From Caballeronia hypogeia (GTDB taxonomy: Bacteria > Pseudomonadota > Gammaproteobacteria > Burkholderiales > Burkholderiaceae): a DNA stretch of 64,000 nucleotides. Made by a program: the position numbers and the translations under genes. The notes under the pieces were generated by a model. It was not told where the DNA came from, did not search any database, and saw only the letters and a list, made by a program, of their open reading frames with translations. The stretch covers positions 186,001 through 250,000 of the forward strand of contig NZ_FCOA02000003.1 of NCBI RefSeq assembly GCF_001544875.2, in the 5' to 3' direction. Positions 7,944 through 18,414 of this stretch are shown here, one piece after another; positions within the stretch are counted from its first letter, which is position 1, and each line of letters starts with the position of its first letter.

Positions 7944-8777
7944 ATGCAAAATGATCGGTCACAGACCCGGGACCGCGGCCGCGAGAAGGAAGGCGAGGAA
8001 GTCACGGCGCTCGCGCGCGGGCTCGACGTGCTGCGCCGGATCGCCGCCGCGGACGCGCCCGTCAGCAATCGCGAACTGACCGACTGGACCGGTATTCCGA
8101 AGCCCACGGTATCGCGCATCACGGCGACGCTGGTCGGTGCGGGGTTGCTGCATAGGCTGCCCGACAGCGAGCGCTTCGTGCTGACCGCCGCCGTGCTCGA
8201 ACTCAGCAACGGATTTTTGCGCAATTTCGACATTCGCGCCCGGGCGCGCCCGTTTCTGATCCGCCTGGCCGAGCGCACGGGACTCTCGGTTCACCTTGCC
8301 GTGCGCGATCGTCTTGAGATGGTTGTAATCGATGCCATCCGGCCGCGTTCCGCCGTGCTCGTGTCACGGCTCGAAGTGGGCGGCCGCATGGATTTGAGCC
8401 GCACGGCGGTCGGCCGCGCGTATCTCGCGGTGCTGACGGACGCGGATCGGCGGGCGCTCATCGGCAGCCTGCAGACGGCGTCGGGCGACGACTGGCCGTC
8501 CATCGCGGGCGGCCTGCAACGCGGCCTCGACGACGCGCTGCGCCTGGGCTTCGCGATTTCGCTGGGAGAATGGCATCACGGATTGAATGCGGTGGCGGCG
8601 GGCTTCGTCGGACCATCCGAGGAGCGTTATTCGGTGAACTGCGGCGGGGCCGCGCATCAGTGTCCGCGCGACACGCTGATCGAGGAAGTCGCGCCCGCGC
8701 TGCTCGAATGCGTCGAGCGCATCACGCGCGAAATCGGCGGCACGCACGCGAGCACCACCGCGCGCGACGCGGGTTAG
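7944..8777 (+). CDS. IclR family transcriptional regulator
   Basis: 277 residues. The N-terminal winged helix-turn-helix (residues ~18-80) includes SNRELTDWTGIPKPTVSRI as recognition helix. The C-terminal effector domain (~95-265) has the family's LAVRDRLEMVVID and SVNCGGAAH segments. IclR proteins sense small aromatic or organic acids and usually control a nearby catabolic operon. No catabolic gene is adjacent here, so the target is unknown. The N-terminal ~17 residues are charged and may be over-called, but no later ATG fits as well. An efflux operon follows 323 bp downstream on the same strand; a functional link is only positional. Confidence 0.9.
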   Translation: MQNDRSQTRDRGREKEGEEVTALARGLDVLRRIAAADAPVSNRELTDWTGIPKPTVSRITATLVGAGLLHRLPDSERFVLTAAVLELSNGFLRNFDIRARARPFLIRLAERTGLSVHLAVRDRLEMVVIDAIRPRSAVLVSRLEVGGRMDLSRTAVGRAYLAVLTDADRRALIGSLQTASGDDWPSIAGGLQRGLDDALRLGFAISLGEWHHGLNAVAAGFVGPSEERYSVNCGGAAHQCPRDTLIEEVAPALLECVERITREIGGTHASTTARDAG

Positions 8778-9100
8778 ACTACGCGGCGTCTCATGTCGCA
8801 AAAGCACATCGAAAGCCTGTGCGAGCGTGCGTGTAACCGTCGTAACCAACCGAAAGAATGCCCGGTGGACGCCCCGGGTGCGGGCACGTAGCATCATGCT
8901 TCGCGCGCGCCGGGCTGTGCCTGATTCGGCCCGACTTCACGGGCCGGCGTTCCCGCCGCTCTCGAAGGCCTGTCCTTTTCACGGCCTTTCGTTCCGCTCG
9001 CGGTTCATGCGCGCGACGCAAAGCATTGCGTTTCCGAACCGCGAACCGCCGCCCGTCCGCGCACCGTACGACTGACTTGAAAGACCCAGCCACCGAACCG
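8778..9100 (+). other. intergenic region before the efflux operon, no gene seen
   Basis: 323 bp. The open frame of mdtA continues upstream through much of it, but the translated residues are Arg/Ser-rich and non-natural. The sequence has an imperfect stem AAGGCC-N12-GGCCTT around 8967-8990 without a T-run. It presumably holds the promoter of the efflux operon, but no convincing hexamers were found. Confidence 0.5.
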
Positions 9101-10450
9101 ATGGACGACCAAAAGAACACTCCCGGGCAAACGCGCCCGACGCCTCCCGCGCCCGCCTATCAACCCGAACAGCGGCGCCGGAGAATCGTGCCGCTCATCG
9201 TCGCGATCCTGATCGTCGCTGGGGCGATCGCGTGGTGGCATCCGTGGAGCCGCGGCGGCACCAGCGGCTCGGGTGCGCCGCAGGAAGCGCGTCAGGGCGG
9301 ACGGCGCGGCGCGCCGAACGCGATGAACCAGCCGCAGCCCGTGCATGTGGCGAGCGTGACGCAGGGCGAGATGCCCGTCGTCATCAATTCGCTGGGCACA
9401 GTGACGCCGCTCGCCAATGTCACGGTGAAGACGCAGCTGAACGGCACGCTGATGGAAGTCGCGTTCCAGGAAGGCCAGATGGTCAAGAAAGGCGATCTGC
9501 TCGCGCAGATCGATCCGCGTCCGTATGAGATTTCGCTGCGCAACGCGCAAGGCACGCTCGCGCGCGATCAGGCGCTGCTGCAAACCGCCCGCCTCGATTT
9601 GCAGCGCTACCAGACGCTGCTCTCGCAGGATTCGATCGCCAAGCAGCAGGTCGACACGCAAGCCTCGCTCGTGAAGCAGTACGAAGGCGCGGTGAAGTCG
9701 GACCAGGCGAATGTCGATACCTACAAGCTCGATCTCACCTACGCGCGCATCACGGCGCCAGTGTCGGGACGCGTCGGGCTGCGGCAGGTCGATCCGGGCA
9801 ACTACGTGACCACCGGCGACACCAACGGTGTCGTCGTCATTACGCAGTTGCAGCCGATCAGCGTGATCTTCACGACCTCCGAGGACAACCTCGCGGCCAT
9901 TCTCAAGCCCTTGCACGCGGGCACGAAGATGTCGGTCACCGCGTACGATCGCGCGAACACCACGGCGCTCGAATCGGGCTATCTCGAAACCGTCGACAAC
10001 CAGATCGACACCACCACCGGCACCGTCAAGCTGCGCGCCGCCTTCGACAACAAGGGCGGCATGCTCTTTCCGAATCAGTTCGTGAACACGAAGCTGCTCG
10101 TCGATGTCGTCAAGAACGCGACCATCGTGCCGACGCCCGCGGTGCTGAACGGCTCGTCGGGTGCGTTCGTCTATGTTGTGAAGCCGGACAATACGGTGAC
10201 CGTGCGCAACGTGAAGATCGGTCCGGTCGATGGCGAGCGCACCAGCATCAAATCCGGTTTGCAGGTGGGCGAGCGCGTGGTGATCGACGGCTCCGACCGC
10301 GTGAAGGAAGGCGCGAAGATCACGATTCCGGCCGAGAAGGCGAAAGCGGCTTCGGGTGCGTCCGGCGCATCGGCGGCCGTGCCCGCGTCGGCGGCTTCGG
10401 GTGCTTCGGGCGCTCGTCACGGCGGGCATCGACATCAGCTACAGCAGTAA
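9101..10450 (+). CDS. mdtA: RND efflux membrane fusion protein (MdtA-like)
   Basis: 449 residues. A basic N-terminus plus a single anchor helix (RIVPLIVAILIVAGAIAWW, residues ~29-47) precede the periplasmic adaptor: barrel-sandwich half QLNGTLMEVAFQEGQMVKKG, a coiled-coil hairpin (~150-215), then the second half with RITAPVSGRVGLRQVDPGNY and the beta-barrel and membrane-proximal domains. The C-terminal tail is Ala/Ser/Gly-rich. The protein bridges the RND pump to an outer-membrane channel. ATG 9101 gives the expected N-terminus; the longer open frame is not protein-like. First gene of a three-gene operon with two pump subunits, the MdtABC arrangement. Substrates of E. coli MdtABC include bile salts and novobiocin; here they are unknown. 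Confidence 0.92.
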   Translation: MDDQKNTPGQTRPTPPAPAYQPEQRRRRIVPLIVAILIVAGAIAWWHPWSRGGTSGSGAPQEARQGGRRGAPNAMNQPQPVHVASVTQGEMPVVINSLGTVTPLANVTVKTQLNGTLMEVAFQEGQMVKKGDLLAQIDPRPYEISLRNAQGTLARDQALLQTARLDLQRYQTLLSQDSIAKQQVDTQASLVKQYEGAVKSDQANVDTYKLDLTYARITAPVSGRVGLRQVDPGNYVTTGDTNGVVVITQLQPISVIFTTSEDNLAAILKPLHAGTKMSVTAYDRANTTALESGYLETVDNQIDTTTGTVKLRAAFDNKGGMLFPNQFVNTKLLVDVVKNATIVPTPAVLNGSSGAFVYVVKPDNTVTVRNVKIGPVDGERTSIKSGLQVGERVVIDGSDRVKEGAKITIPAEKAKAASGASGASAAVPASAASGASGARHGGHRHQLQQ

Positions 10451-10466
10451 GCGCAAGCACTAACGC

Positions 10467-13400
10467 ATGAATCCATCCCGCATTTTTATTCTGCGCCCGG
10501 TCGGCACGGCGCTCCTGATGGCGGCGATCATGCTGGTCGGCCTGGTCGCGCTGCGCTTCCTGCCGCTCTCCGCGCTGCCCGCCGTCGACTATCCGACGAT
10601 CCAGGTCCAGACCTTCTATCCCGGCGCGTCGCCCGACGTGATGACCTCCAGCGTCACCGCGCCGCTGGAAAAGCAGTTCGGACAGATGGCGAGCCTGAAC
10701 CAGATGTCGTCGCAGAGTTCGGCGGGCGCATCGGTGATTACGTTGCAGTTCTCGCTCGATCTGCCGCTCGATATCGCCGAGCAGGAAGTGCAGGCGGCGA
10801 TCAACGCGGCGGGCAACCTGCTGCCGTCCGACCTGCCCGCGCCGCCTATCTACGCGAAGGTGAATCCCGCCGACGCGCCCATCATGACGCTCGCGGTCAG
10901 CTCGAAGACGCTGCCGCTCACGCAGGTCCAGGATCTCGCCGACACGCGCCTCGCGCAGAAGATTTCCCAGGTGGCGGGCGTGGGTCTCGTGTCGGTGAGC
11001 GGCGGCAACCGCCCCGCCGTGCGCATTCAGGCGAACACGCGCGCGCTGGCGTCGTACGGTCTCAACATCGACGACCTGCGCACCACGATTTCCAACCTCA
11101 ACGTCAACACGCCGAAGGGCAACTTCGACGGCCCGACGCGCGCCTACACGATCAACGCTAACGACCAGTTGACCGACGCCAACGCGTACAAGAGCGCCGT
11201 GGTCGCCTATCGCAACGGCCGTCCGGTCATGCTGACGGACGTCGCGACCATCGTCGAAGGTCCGGAGAACACGAAGCTCGGCGCATGGGTCGACTCCACG
11301 CCCGCGATCATCCTGAACGTGCAGCGCCAGCCGGGCGCGAACGTCATCGCCGTGGTGGACGGCATCAAGAAGATCCTGCCGCAGTTGCAGCAGTCGCTGC
11401 CGGCCGCGCTCGACGTGCGCGTCGTCACCGACCGCACCACGACCATCCGCGCGTCCGTGCGCGACGTGCAGTTCGAACTCGCGCTTTCCGTCGTGCTGGT
11501 CGTGCTGGTCATCTATCTGTTTCTGGCGAACGTCTACGCGACCATCATTCCGAGCTTGTCCGTGCCGCTCTCGCTGGTCGGCACGCTCGCGGTCATGTAT
11601 TTGTGCGGCTTCTCGCTCGACAACCTCTCGCTAATGGCGCTGACCATCGCGACCGGCTTCGTCGTCGACGACGCCATCGTGATGATCGAGAACATCGCGC
11701 GCTACGTGGAGGAAGGCGAGTCGCCGCTCGAAGCTGCGCTCAAGGGCTCGAAGCAGATCGGCTTCACCATCATCTCGCTGACGGTTTCGCTGATCGCGGT
11801 GCTGATCCCGCTACTCTTCATGGGCGATGTCGTCGGGCGCCTGTTCCACGAATTCGCAATCACGCTCGCGGTGACCATCGTGATTTCGGCGGTGGTCTCG
11901 CTCACGCTCGTGCCGATGATGTGCGCGAAGCTCCTGCGCCACACGCCGCCGAAGGAAAGCAAGCGCTTCGAGGCGCGCGCGCACCAGTTCATCGATTACG
12001 TGATCGGGCGTTACGCGGTCGCGCTGAACTGGGTGCTGGCGCGGCAGCATGCGACGCTGTTCGTGTTCGTGCTCACGCTCGCGCTCACCGCGGTCCTGTA
12101 CGTGTACATTCCGAAAGGCTTCTTCCCGGTGCAGGACACGGGCGTGATCCAGGCGATCACGCAGGCGCCGCAAGCGGCGTCGTACAAGGCCGTGGCCGAC
12201 CAGCAGCAGGCGCTCGCGGCGAAGATCCTGACGAACCCGGACGTGGAGAGCCTGACTTCCTTCGTCGGCGTGGATGGCAGCAACATCACGCTCAACAGCG
12301 GGCGCATGCTCATCAACCTGAAACCGCGCGACGACCGCAGCAACTCGTCGAGCGACATCATCCGCACGATCCAGAGCGAAGTCGCGGACATTCCCGGCAT
12401 CAAGCTGTACATGCAGCCGGTGCAGGATCTGACGATCGACTCCACGGTCAGCCCGACGCAGTATCAGTTCATGCTGACGGACCCGAATCCGTCCGAGTTC
12501 GCGGAATGGGTGCCGAAGCTGGTTGAGCGCCTGCAGCACGCGCCGGTGCTGACGGACGTCGCGACCGACCTGCAGCAGAACGGCCAGTCGGTGTACATCG
12601 AGATCGACCGGGCGACGGCGGCGCGCTTCGGCATCACGCCCGCGACGGTCGACAACGCGCTCTATGACGCGTTCGGCCAGCGCATCATCTCGACGATCTT
12701 CACGCAGTCGAACCAGTACCGCGTGATTCTCGAAGCCGAACCCACCGACGCGCACTACAGCGAAACGCTGAATGGCATCTATCTGCCCTCCTCCACCGCG
12801 AGCAACGGTCAGGTGCCGCTTTCGGCCATCGCGAAGTTCCACGAGCGCGCGGCGCCGCTGCTCGTCACGCATCTGGGCCAGTTCCCCGCGACGACGGTGT
12901 CCTTCAACCTCGCCAAGGGTGCATCGCTTGGCGAGGCGGTGAAGGTGATCGAGCAGGCGAAGCAGGAAATCGGCTTGCCCGCGTCGTTCCAGATCCGCTA
13001 TCAGGGCGCGGCGCTCGCGTTCCAGTCGTCGCTGTCGAACGAACTGTTCCTGATCCTCGCGGCCATCGTCACGATGTATATCGTGCTGGGCGTGCTGTAC
13101 GAGAGCTTCATCCATCCGATCACGATTCTCTCGACGCTGCCCTCCGCGGGCGTCGGCGCGCTGCTCTCGCTGATGATCACCGGGCACGATCTGGACATCA
13201 TCGGCATCATCGGCATCGTGCTTTTGATCGGCATCGTGAAAAAGAACGCGATCATGATGATCGACTTCGCACTCGAAGCCGAACGCGACGAAGGCAAGCC
13301 GCCGCGCGAAGCGATCTTCCAGGCCTGTCTGCTGCGCTTCCGCCCGATTCTGATGACGACTCTGGCCGCCTTGCTCGGCGCGCTGCCGCTGATGGTCGGC

Positions 13401-13586
13401 TGGGGCGCGGGTTCCGAGTTGCGCCATCCACTGGGCATCGCGATCGTCGGCGGCCTGATCGTGTCGCAATTGCTCACGCTGTTCACGACGCCCGTCATCT
13501 ATCTCGGCTTCGATTCGATCGCCCGCAAGCTGCGCGCGCGTTTTCACCGCGACACGCCTCCCGCGCCGGCCAGTGAGGGACGCTGA
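10467..13586 (+). CDS. mdtB: RND efflux pump permease (MdtB-like)
   Basis: 1039 residues, normal for the HAE1/AcrB superfamily. Twelve transmembrane helices are expected: the first at residues ~10-30, then two clusters flanking the large periplasmic porter loops. Motifs include the TM4 segment [20 protein letters not shown] with the Asp-Asp of the proton relay, and [20 protein letters not shown] in the second half. Start ATG 10467 is 16 nt after mdtA stops, and mdtC begins 3 nt after this gene, so translation is likely coupled. MdtB and MdtC form a heterotrimer in E. coli. Confidence 0.93.
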   Translation: MNPSRIFILRPVGTALLMAAIMLVGLVALRFLPLSALPAVDYPTIQVQTFYPGASPDVMTSSVTAPLEKQFGQMASLNQMSSQSSAGASVITLQFSLDLPLDIAEQEVQAAINAAGNLLPSDLPAPPIYAKVNPADAPIMTLAVSSKTLPLTQVQDLADTRLAQKISQVAGVGLVSVSGGNRPAVRIQANTRALASYGLNIDDLRTTISNLNVNTPKGNFDGPTRAYTINANDQLTDANAYKSAVVAYRNGRPVMLTDVATIVEGPENTKLGAWVDSTPAIILNVQRQPGANVIAVVDGIKKILPQLQQSLPAALDVRVVTDRTTTIRASVRDVQFELALSVVLVVLVIYLFLANVYATIIPSLSVPLSLVGTLAVMYLCGFSLDNLSLMALTIATGFVVDDAIVMIENIARYVEEGESPLEAALKGSKQIGFTIISLTVSLIAVLIPLLFMGDVVGRLFHEFAITLAVTIVISAVVSLTLVPMMCAKLLRHTPPKESKRFEARAHQFIDYVIGRYAVALNWVLARQHATLFVFVLTLALTAVLYVYIPKGFFPVQDTGVIQAITQAPQAASYKAVADQQQALAAKILTNPDVESLTSFVGVDGSNITLNSGRMLINLKPRDDRSNSSSDIIRTIQSEVADIPGIKLYMQPVQDLTIDSTVSPTQYQFMLTDPNPSEFAEWVPKLVERLQHAPVLTDVATDLQQNGQSVYIEIDRATAARFGITPATVDNALYDAFGQRIISTIFTQSNQYRVILEAEPTDAHYSETLNGIYLPSSTASNGQVPLSAIAKFHERAAPLLVTHLGQFPATTVSFNLAKGASLGEAVKVIEQAKQEIGLPASFQIRYQGAALAFQSSLSNELFLILAAIVTMYIVLGVLYESFIHPITILSTLPSAGVGALLSLMITGHDLDIIGIIGIVLLIGIVKKNAIMMIDFALEAERDEGKPPREAIFQACLLRFRPILMTTLAALLGALPLMVGWGAGSELRHPLGIAIVGGLIVSQLLTLFTTPVIYLGFDSIARKLRARFHRDTPPAPASEGR

Positions 13587-13589
13587 GCC

Positions 13590-16500
13590 ATGAACCTGTC
13601 GCGCATCTTCATCGACCGGCCGGTGGCCACGACGCTGCTGGCCATCGGCATCGCGCTCGCTGGCATGTTCGCGTTCGTGCGGCTGCCCGTCGCGCCCTTG
13701 CCGCAAGTCGATTTCCCGACCATCTCCGTGCAGGCGTCGCTGCCCGGCGCGAGCCCGGAAACGGTCGCGACGAGCGTGGCGAGCCCGCTGGAACGGCATC
13801 TCGGCACCATCGCCGACGTGAGCGAGATGACGTCGATGAGCGCGGTCGGCACGACGCGCATCACGCTGCAATTCGGCCTGAACCGCGACATCGACGGCGC
13901 CGCGCGCGACGTGCAGGCCGCTATCAACGCCGCGCGCGCCGACCTGCCCACCGCGCTGCGCCAGAATCCGACGTACCACAAGGTCAACCCCGCCGACGCG
14001 CCCATTCTGGTGCTCGCGCTCTCCTCGCCCACGCGCACGGCGGGCTCGCTTTACGATTCGGCCGCGACCGTGCTGCAGCAGACGCTCTCCACCGTGCCGG
14101 GCGTCGGCGAAGTCGACGTGAGCGGCTCGGCGAATCCGGCGGTGCGCGTCGAGCTGGAGCCGGGCGCGCTGTTTCATTACGGCATCGGTCTGGAGGACGT
14201 GCGCGCGGCGCTCGCGTCCGCGAACGCGAACAGTCCGAAGGGCGCGATCGAATTCAAGGGCAACCGCGTCCAGCTCTACACCAACGATCAGGCGAGCAAG
14301 GCAGCGCAGTACAAGGACCTCGTGGTCGCGTACCGCAACGGCTCGGCGGTAAAGCTCTCGGATGTCGGCGAAGTGGTCGATTCGGTCGAGGACCTGCGCA
14401 ACCTCGGCCTCATCAACAACAAGCGCGCGGTGCTGGTGATTCTGTATCGCCAGCCGGGCGCGAACATTATCGAGACGATCGACCGCGTGAAGTCGATGCT
14501 GCCGCAGCTGCAGGCCGCGCTCCCCGCCGACGTGCAGATCACGCCCACGGCCGACCGCTCGACCACCATCCGCGCGTCGCTGCACGACACGGAAATGACG
14601 CTCGCCATTGCGGTCGCGCTCGTCGTGATGGTCGTGTTCCTGTTCCTGCGCAACTGGCGCGCGACGCTCATTCCGAGCGTCGCCGTGCCGATATCGATCA
14701 TCGGCACGTTCGCGGCGATGTATCTGCTCGGCTTCTCGCTCGACAACCTGTCGCTGATGGCGCTGACCATCGCGACCGGCTTCGTTGTCGACGACGCGAT
14801 CGTCGTGCTGGAGAACATCACGCGGCATGTGGAAAAGGGCATGCCTCGCATGCAGGCCGCGATACTCGGCGCGCGCGAAGTCGGCTTCACGGTGGTGTCG
14901 ATGAGCGTGTCGCTGGTCGCGGTGTTCCTGCCCATCCTGCTGATGGCGGGCATCATCGGACGGCTGTTCCGCGAGTTCGCACTGACTTTGTCGCTCGCGA
15001 TCGCGGTGTCGCTGGTCGTCTCGCTGACCGTCACGCCGATGATGTGTTCGCGCCTGCTGCGGGAGCCGCACGAGCGCAAGGAGGAAGGCCGCATCGCGCA
15101 GTGGCTCGAACGCCAGTTCCAGCGCATGCAGCGCGGCTATGCGCGCACGCTCGGCTGGTCGCTGCGGCATCCGCGTTTCATTCTGATGACGCTGATCGCG
15201 ACGGTCGTGCTCAACGTCGTCCTCTACATCGTCGTGCCGAAGGGCTTTTTCCCGCAGCAGGACACCGGGCGCATCATCGGCGGCATTCAGGCGGACCAGA
15301 GCACCTCGTTCCAGGCGATGAAGGTCAAGTTCGCGGAGATGATGAAGATCGTCGAAGCCGATCCGGCCGTGGACAGCGTCGCGGGCTTCACGGGCGGGCG
15401 CTCGACCAATTCGGGCTTCATGTTCATTTCGCTCAAGCCCAAGAGCGAACGCAAGGTGTCGGCCGATCAGGTCATCAATCGCCTGCGCAAGCCGCTCGCG
15501 GACGTCGCCGGCGCGCGCACCTTCCTGCAGGCGGTCCAGGACATTCGCGTGGGCGGGCGGCAGTCGAACGCGCAATATCAGTTCACGCTGCTGTCCGACA
15601 CGACCTCCGATCTCTACAAGTGGGGGCCGATCCTCACCGACGCGCTGCAAAAGCGCCCCGAACTCGCCGACGTCAACTCCGACCAGCAGCAAGGCGGCCT
15701 GGAAGCGATGGTCACCTTCGACCGCGCGACCGCCGCGCGGCTCGGCATCAAGCCCGCGCAGATCGACAACACGCTTTACGACGCGTTCGGCCAGCGCCAG
15801 GTGTCGACCATCTACAACCCGCTCTCGCAATATCACGTGGTGATGGAGGTCGCGCCGAAGTACTGGCAAGACCCGGAGATGCTCAAGCAGATCTACATCA
15901 GCACCTCGGGCGGCACGGCGAGCGGCTCGGCGTCGACGCAATCGACAACGACATCGGCCACGACTTCCGCCACGAGCGGCACGACATCGAGCGCCTCGAC
16001 CTCGACGGGCGCATCGGACGCCACCGCCGCCCTCGCGCTCGCCGCCGTGAAGAACTCCGCGACCAACGCGATCGCGGCGACGGGCAAGAACGGCTCGTCG
16101 TCGGGCGCGGCGGTGTCCACAACGAAGGAAACCATGGTGCCGCTCTCGGCCATCGCGAAGTTCGGGCCGGGCAACACGCCGCTTTCGGTGAATCACCAGA
16201 GCCAGTTCGTCGCCTCGACGATTTCCTTCAACCTGCCGCCGGGCAAGTCGCTCTCGGACGCGACCGCCGCGATTTACGAGACCATGGCCGAGATCGGCGT
16301 GCCGCAGACCATCCACGGCAGCTTCCAGGGCACGGCGCAAGCGTTCCAGCAATCGATCACCTCGCTGCCCATTCTCGTGCTCGCGGCGCTCGCGGCGGTG
16401 TATATCGTGCTCGGCATTCTGTACGAGAGCTATATCCACCCGATCACGATTCTGTCGACGCTGCCTTCGGCCGGCGTCGGCGCGCTGCTCGCGTTGCTGC

Positions 16501-16913
16501 TGTTCAAGACGGAGTTCAGCATCATCGCGTTCATCGCGGTCATTCTGCTCATTGGCATCGTGAAGAAGAACGCGATCATGATGGTCGACTTTGCAATCGA
16601 GGCGACGCGTCATGGCGCGAAAACTTCGCGCGATGCGATCGAGGAAGCGTGTCTGCTGCGTTTCCGCCCGATCATGATGACGACCGCCGCCGCCCTGCTC
16701 GGCGCACTGCCGCTCGCGTTCGGCACCGGCGAAGGCTCGGAGATGCGCGCGCCGCTCGGCATCGCGATCGTGGGCGGCCTGATCGTGAGCCAGATGCTCA
16801 CGCTCTACACCACGCCCGTCGTCTATCTCTATATGGACCGCTTCCGCATTCGCGCGGAAGAGCGGCGCGCGCGCCGTCAGGGCCGCTCGCGTCCGGCGAA
16901 CGCGGCGGAGTAA
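13590..16913 (+). CDS. mdtC: RND efflux pump permease (MdtC-like) with low-complexity insertion
   Basis: 1107 residues, about 75-80 longer than typical MdtC. It has the same proton-relay helix ([20 protein letters not shown]) and [19 protein letters not shown] as MdtB. The extra length is a Ser/Thr/Ala/Gly-rich stretch at residues ~772-847, between QIYIST and [10 protein letters not shown]. This lies in the second periplasmic porter loop, a position where the paralogue MdtB has only a few residues. The rest of the protein is intact, so the insertion is likely a tolerated flexible loop. No outer-membrane factor gene follows, so a TolC-like channel must be encoded elsewhere. Confidence 0.93.
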   Translation: MNLSRIFIDRPVATTLLAIGIALAGMFAFVRLPVAPLPQVDFPTISVQASLPGASPETVATSVASPLERHLGTIADVSEMTSMSAVGTTRITLQFGLNRDIDGAARDVQAAINAARADLPTALRQNPTYHKVNPADAPILVLALSSPTRTAGSLYDSAATVLQQTLSTVPGVGEVDVSGSANPAVRVELEPGALFHYGIGLEDVRAALASANANSPKGAIEFKGNRVQLYTNDQASKAAQYKDLVVAYRNGSAVKLSDVGEVVDSVEDLRNLGLINNKRAVLVILYRQPGANIIETIDRVKSMLPQLQAALPADVQITPTADRSTTIRASLHDTEMTLAIAVALVVMVVFLFLRNWRATLIPSVAVPISIIGTFAAMYLLGFSLDNLSLMALTIATGFVVDDAIVVLENITRHVEKGMPRMQAAILGAREVGFTVVSMSVSLVAVFLPILLMAGIIGRLFREFALTLSLAIAVSLVVSLTVTPMMCSRLLREPHERKEEGRIAQWLERQFQRMQRGYARTLGWSLRHPRFILMTLIATVVLNVVLYIVVPKGFFPQQDTGRIIGGIQADQSTSFQAMKVKFAEMMKIVEADPAVDSVAGFTGGRSTNSGFMFISLKPKSERKVSADQVINRLRKPLADVAGARTFLQAVQDIRVGGRQSNAQYQFTLLSDTTSDLYKWGPILTDALQKRPELADVNSDQQQGGLEAMVTFDRATAARLGIKPAQIDNTLYDAFGQRQVSTIYNPLSQYHVVMEVAPKYWQDPEMLKQIYISTSGGTASGSASTQSTTTSATTSATSGTTSSASTSTGASDATAALALAAVKNSATNAIAATGKNGSSSGAAVSTTKETMVPLSAIAKFGPGNTPLSVNHQSQFVASTISFNLPPGKSLSDATAAIYETMAEIGVPQTIHGSFQGTAQAFQQSITSLPILVLAALAAVYIVLGILYESYIHPITILSTLPSAGVGALLALLLFKTEFSIIAFIAVILLIGIVKKNAIMMVDFAIEATRHGAKTSRDAIEEACLLRFRPIMMTTAAALLGALPLAFGTGEGSEMRAPLGIAIVGGLIVSQMLTLYTTPVVYLYMDRFRIRAEERRARRQGRSRPANAAE

Positions 16914-16925
16914 GCGCCACGCGAA

Positions 16926-16958
16926 AATGCTGCGGGCGCAAATGCATCCCGCAGCATT
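16926..16958 (+). terminator. stem-loop after the mdtABC-like operon
   Basis: AATGCTGCGGG (16926-16936) pairs perfectly with CCCGCAGCATT (16948-16958), an 11-bp stem with an 11-nt loop. Only a weak T content follows, so it may be an imperfect intrinsic terminator or a 3'-end stabiliser. Confidence 0.5.
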
Positions 16959-17016
16959 CTGCGAGGAAATGGCCTACTTTGTCGTGTAAGGGCCCACGGC
17001 GAGGGAGCGTTCGCGC

Positions 17017-17709
17017 ATGAAAACGCTGAAAGTTCTGCTGATCGGCGCGCATGGGCGCACGGGATGTCTCATCGCGCGACGTCTGCACGACGAAGCCATC
17101 ACCTTTCGCGCGCTGCTGCGCAAATCCGCGCACAAGAGCGAATTCGCGGCGATGGGCGCCGAGATCGTGCTCGGCGATCTGAATCACGATTTCTCCCACG
17201 CCTTCGACGACATCACACACGTGATCTACGCGGCCGGATCGGCGGAGGCGGAAGGCATCCACGAACAACGCGCCATCGACCGCGACGCTGTCATGCGCAC
17301 CGCCGATTATGCAAAGCGCCGGCGCGTGCAGCAGCTCGTCGTGGTGAGCGCGCTGTCGGCGTTCTATCCGGAGCGCAGCGGTTTCGCGCTGCGCCACTAT
17401 TCGCGCATGAAGCGCGAAGCCGATGAATACGTCGCGCATCGCGGCGTGCCGTATGCGATTCTCCGGCCCGGACCGCTCTCGGATGAACCCGCGCATGGCG
17501 CGATCGCGCTCGCGGATGAGCACACCGCGAACCAGCCCGAAGTGTCGCGCGCTGACGTCGCGCGCATCGCGGTGAAGTGCGTCACGCGCGGCATCCACGA
17601 CCGGGTGATCGCGTTCGTCGGCGGTGAGACGCCGATCGACGCCGTGTTCGACGCGTTATGTATCCAGCCCGTGCGCACGTTCCATCACGCCGCGCCGACC
17701 AGCCGGTAA
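17017..17709 (+). CDS. atypical SDR / NAD(P)-binding oxidoreductase
   Basis: 230 residues with an N-terminal Rossmann nucleotide-binding motif GAHGRTGCLIARRL (residues ~8-21) and a VIYAAGSAEAEG segment at the end of the fourth strand, as in the NmrA/HSCARG-like and YwnB/YtfG-type atypical SDRs. These proteins bind NAD(P) and often sense redox state or act as flavin/quinone reductases; the reaction here is not determined. GAGGGAG-like purines lie about 8 nt upstream of ATG 17017. Its 3' end overlaps the 3' end of the minus-strand response regulator by 25 bp, tail to tail. Confidence 0.85.
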   Translation: MKTLKVLLIGAHGRTGCLIARRLHDEAITFRALLRKSAHKSEFAAMGAEIVLGDLNHDFSHAFDDITHVIYAAGSAEAEGIHEQRAIDRDAVMRTADYAKRRRVQQLVVVSALSAFYPERSGFALRHYSRMKREADEYVAHRGVPYAILRPGPLSDEPAHGAIALADEHTANQPEVSRADVARIAVKCVTRGIHDRVIAFVGGETPIDAVFDALCIQPVRTFHHAAPTSR

Positions 17710-18383
17710 CCCACGCCTGTTTCCGTCACGATATGCTCCGGCTGCGCGGGATCGCGTTCGAGCTTCTGGCGCAGATGCGCCATGTAGATGCGCAGATAGT
17801 GCGGACTCTCGACGTGCGACGGCCCCCACACTTCCAGCAGCAATTGCCGATGCGTCAGCACGCGGCCAGCGTGACGCACGAGCGTCGACAGCAGCCGGTA
17901 TTCGATCGGCGTCAGATGCACGTTTTCGCCGCTCTTCATGACGCGCCGCAGCGCGAGATCGACGGTGACATCGCCGAAATTCACGACGGGCGTCTCGCTC
18001 GCCGACGCCTGATTGCGCCGCCGCAGATGCGCACGAATCCGCGCCATCAGCTCGGAGACGCCGAAGGGCTTGGTGAGGTAATCGTCGGCGCCGGCATCGA
18101 GCGCGGCGACCTTCTGCTCTTCCTGCGTGCGCGCCGACAGCACGATGATCGGCAGTCCAGTCCAGCCGCGCAGCTCGCGGATCACGTCGATGCCGTCGGC
18201 ATCCGGCAAGCCGAGATCGACGATCACGAGATCGGGCTTGCGCGTCGCCGCCTCGACGAGACCTTGCTGTCCCGTTTCCGCCTCGTGCACGGTCATGCCC
18301 TGCGCTTCCAGCGACACGCGCACGAAGCGGCGGATCTGCTTTTCGTCCTCGATCAGGACGACGGTTGCGGACGGCTCGTTCAT
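17685..18383 (-). CDS. KdpE-like OmpR-family response regulator (orphan)
   Basis: 232 residues. The receiver domain (~8-122) has the acidic pair in IEDE, the phospho-acceptor Asp56 in DLVIVDLGLPD and the conserved Lys in YLTKPF. The C-terminal winged helix (~135-230) carries LTPIEYRLLSTLVRHAGRVL and YLRIYMAHLRQKLERDP, close to KdpE. KdpE activates the high-affinity potassium pump kdpFABC with sensor kinase KdpD. Neither kinase nor kdp genes are beside it. It is the last gene of a minus-strand run after an SDR, methylglyoxal synthase and a quinone oxidoreductase (31 bp from the latter). ATG 18383 was chosen because upstream in-frame residues are not protein-like. OmpR-family assignment is firm, KdpE orthology less so. 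Confidence 0.85.
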   Translation of the reverse strand: MNEPSATVVLIEDEKQIRRFVRVSLEAQGMTVHEAETGQQGLVEAATRKPDLVIVDLGLPDADGIDVIRELRGWTGLPIIVLSARTQEEQKVAALDAGADDYLTKPFGVSELMARIRAHLRRRNQASASETPVVNFGDVTVDLALRRVMKSGENVHLTPIEYRLLSTLVRHAGRVLTHRQLLLEVWGPSHVESPHYLRIYMAHLRQKLERDPAQPEHIVTETGVGYRLVGAA

Positions 18384-18414
18384 CGGGCGGCCGTCCTTGG
18401 CGTGTGTCGTCGTT

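Noticed and set aside
11811..16613. 1600-codon open frame antisense to mdtB-mdtC
   Set aside because: Mirror of the high-GC coding strand; highly charged and without any recognisable motif.
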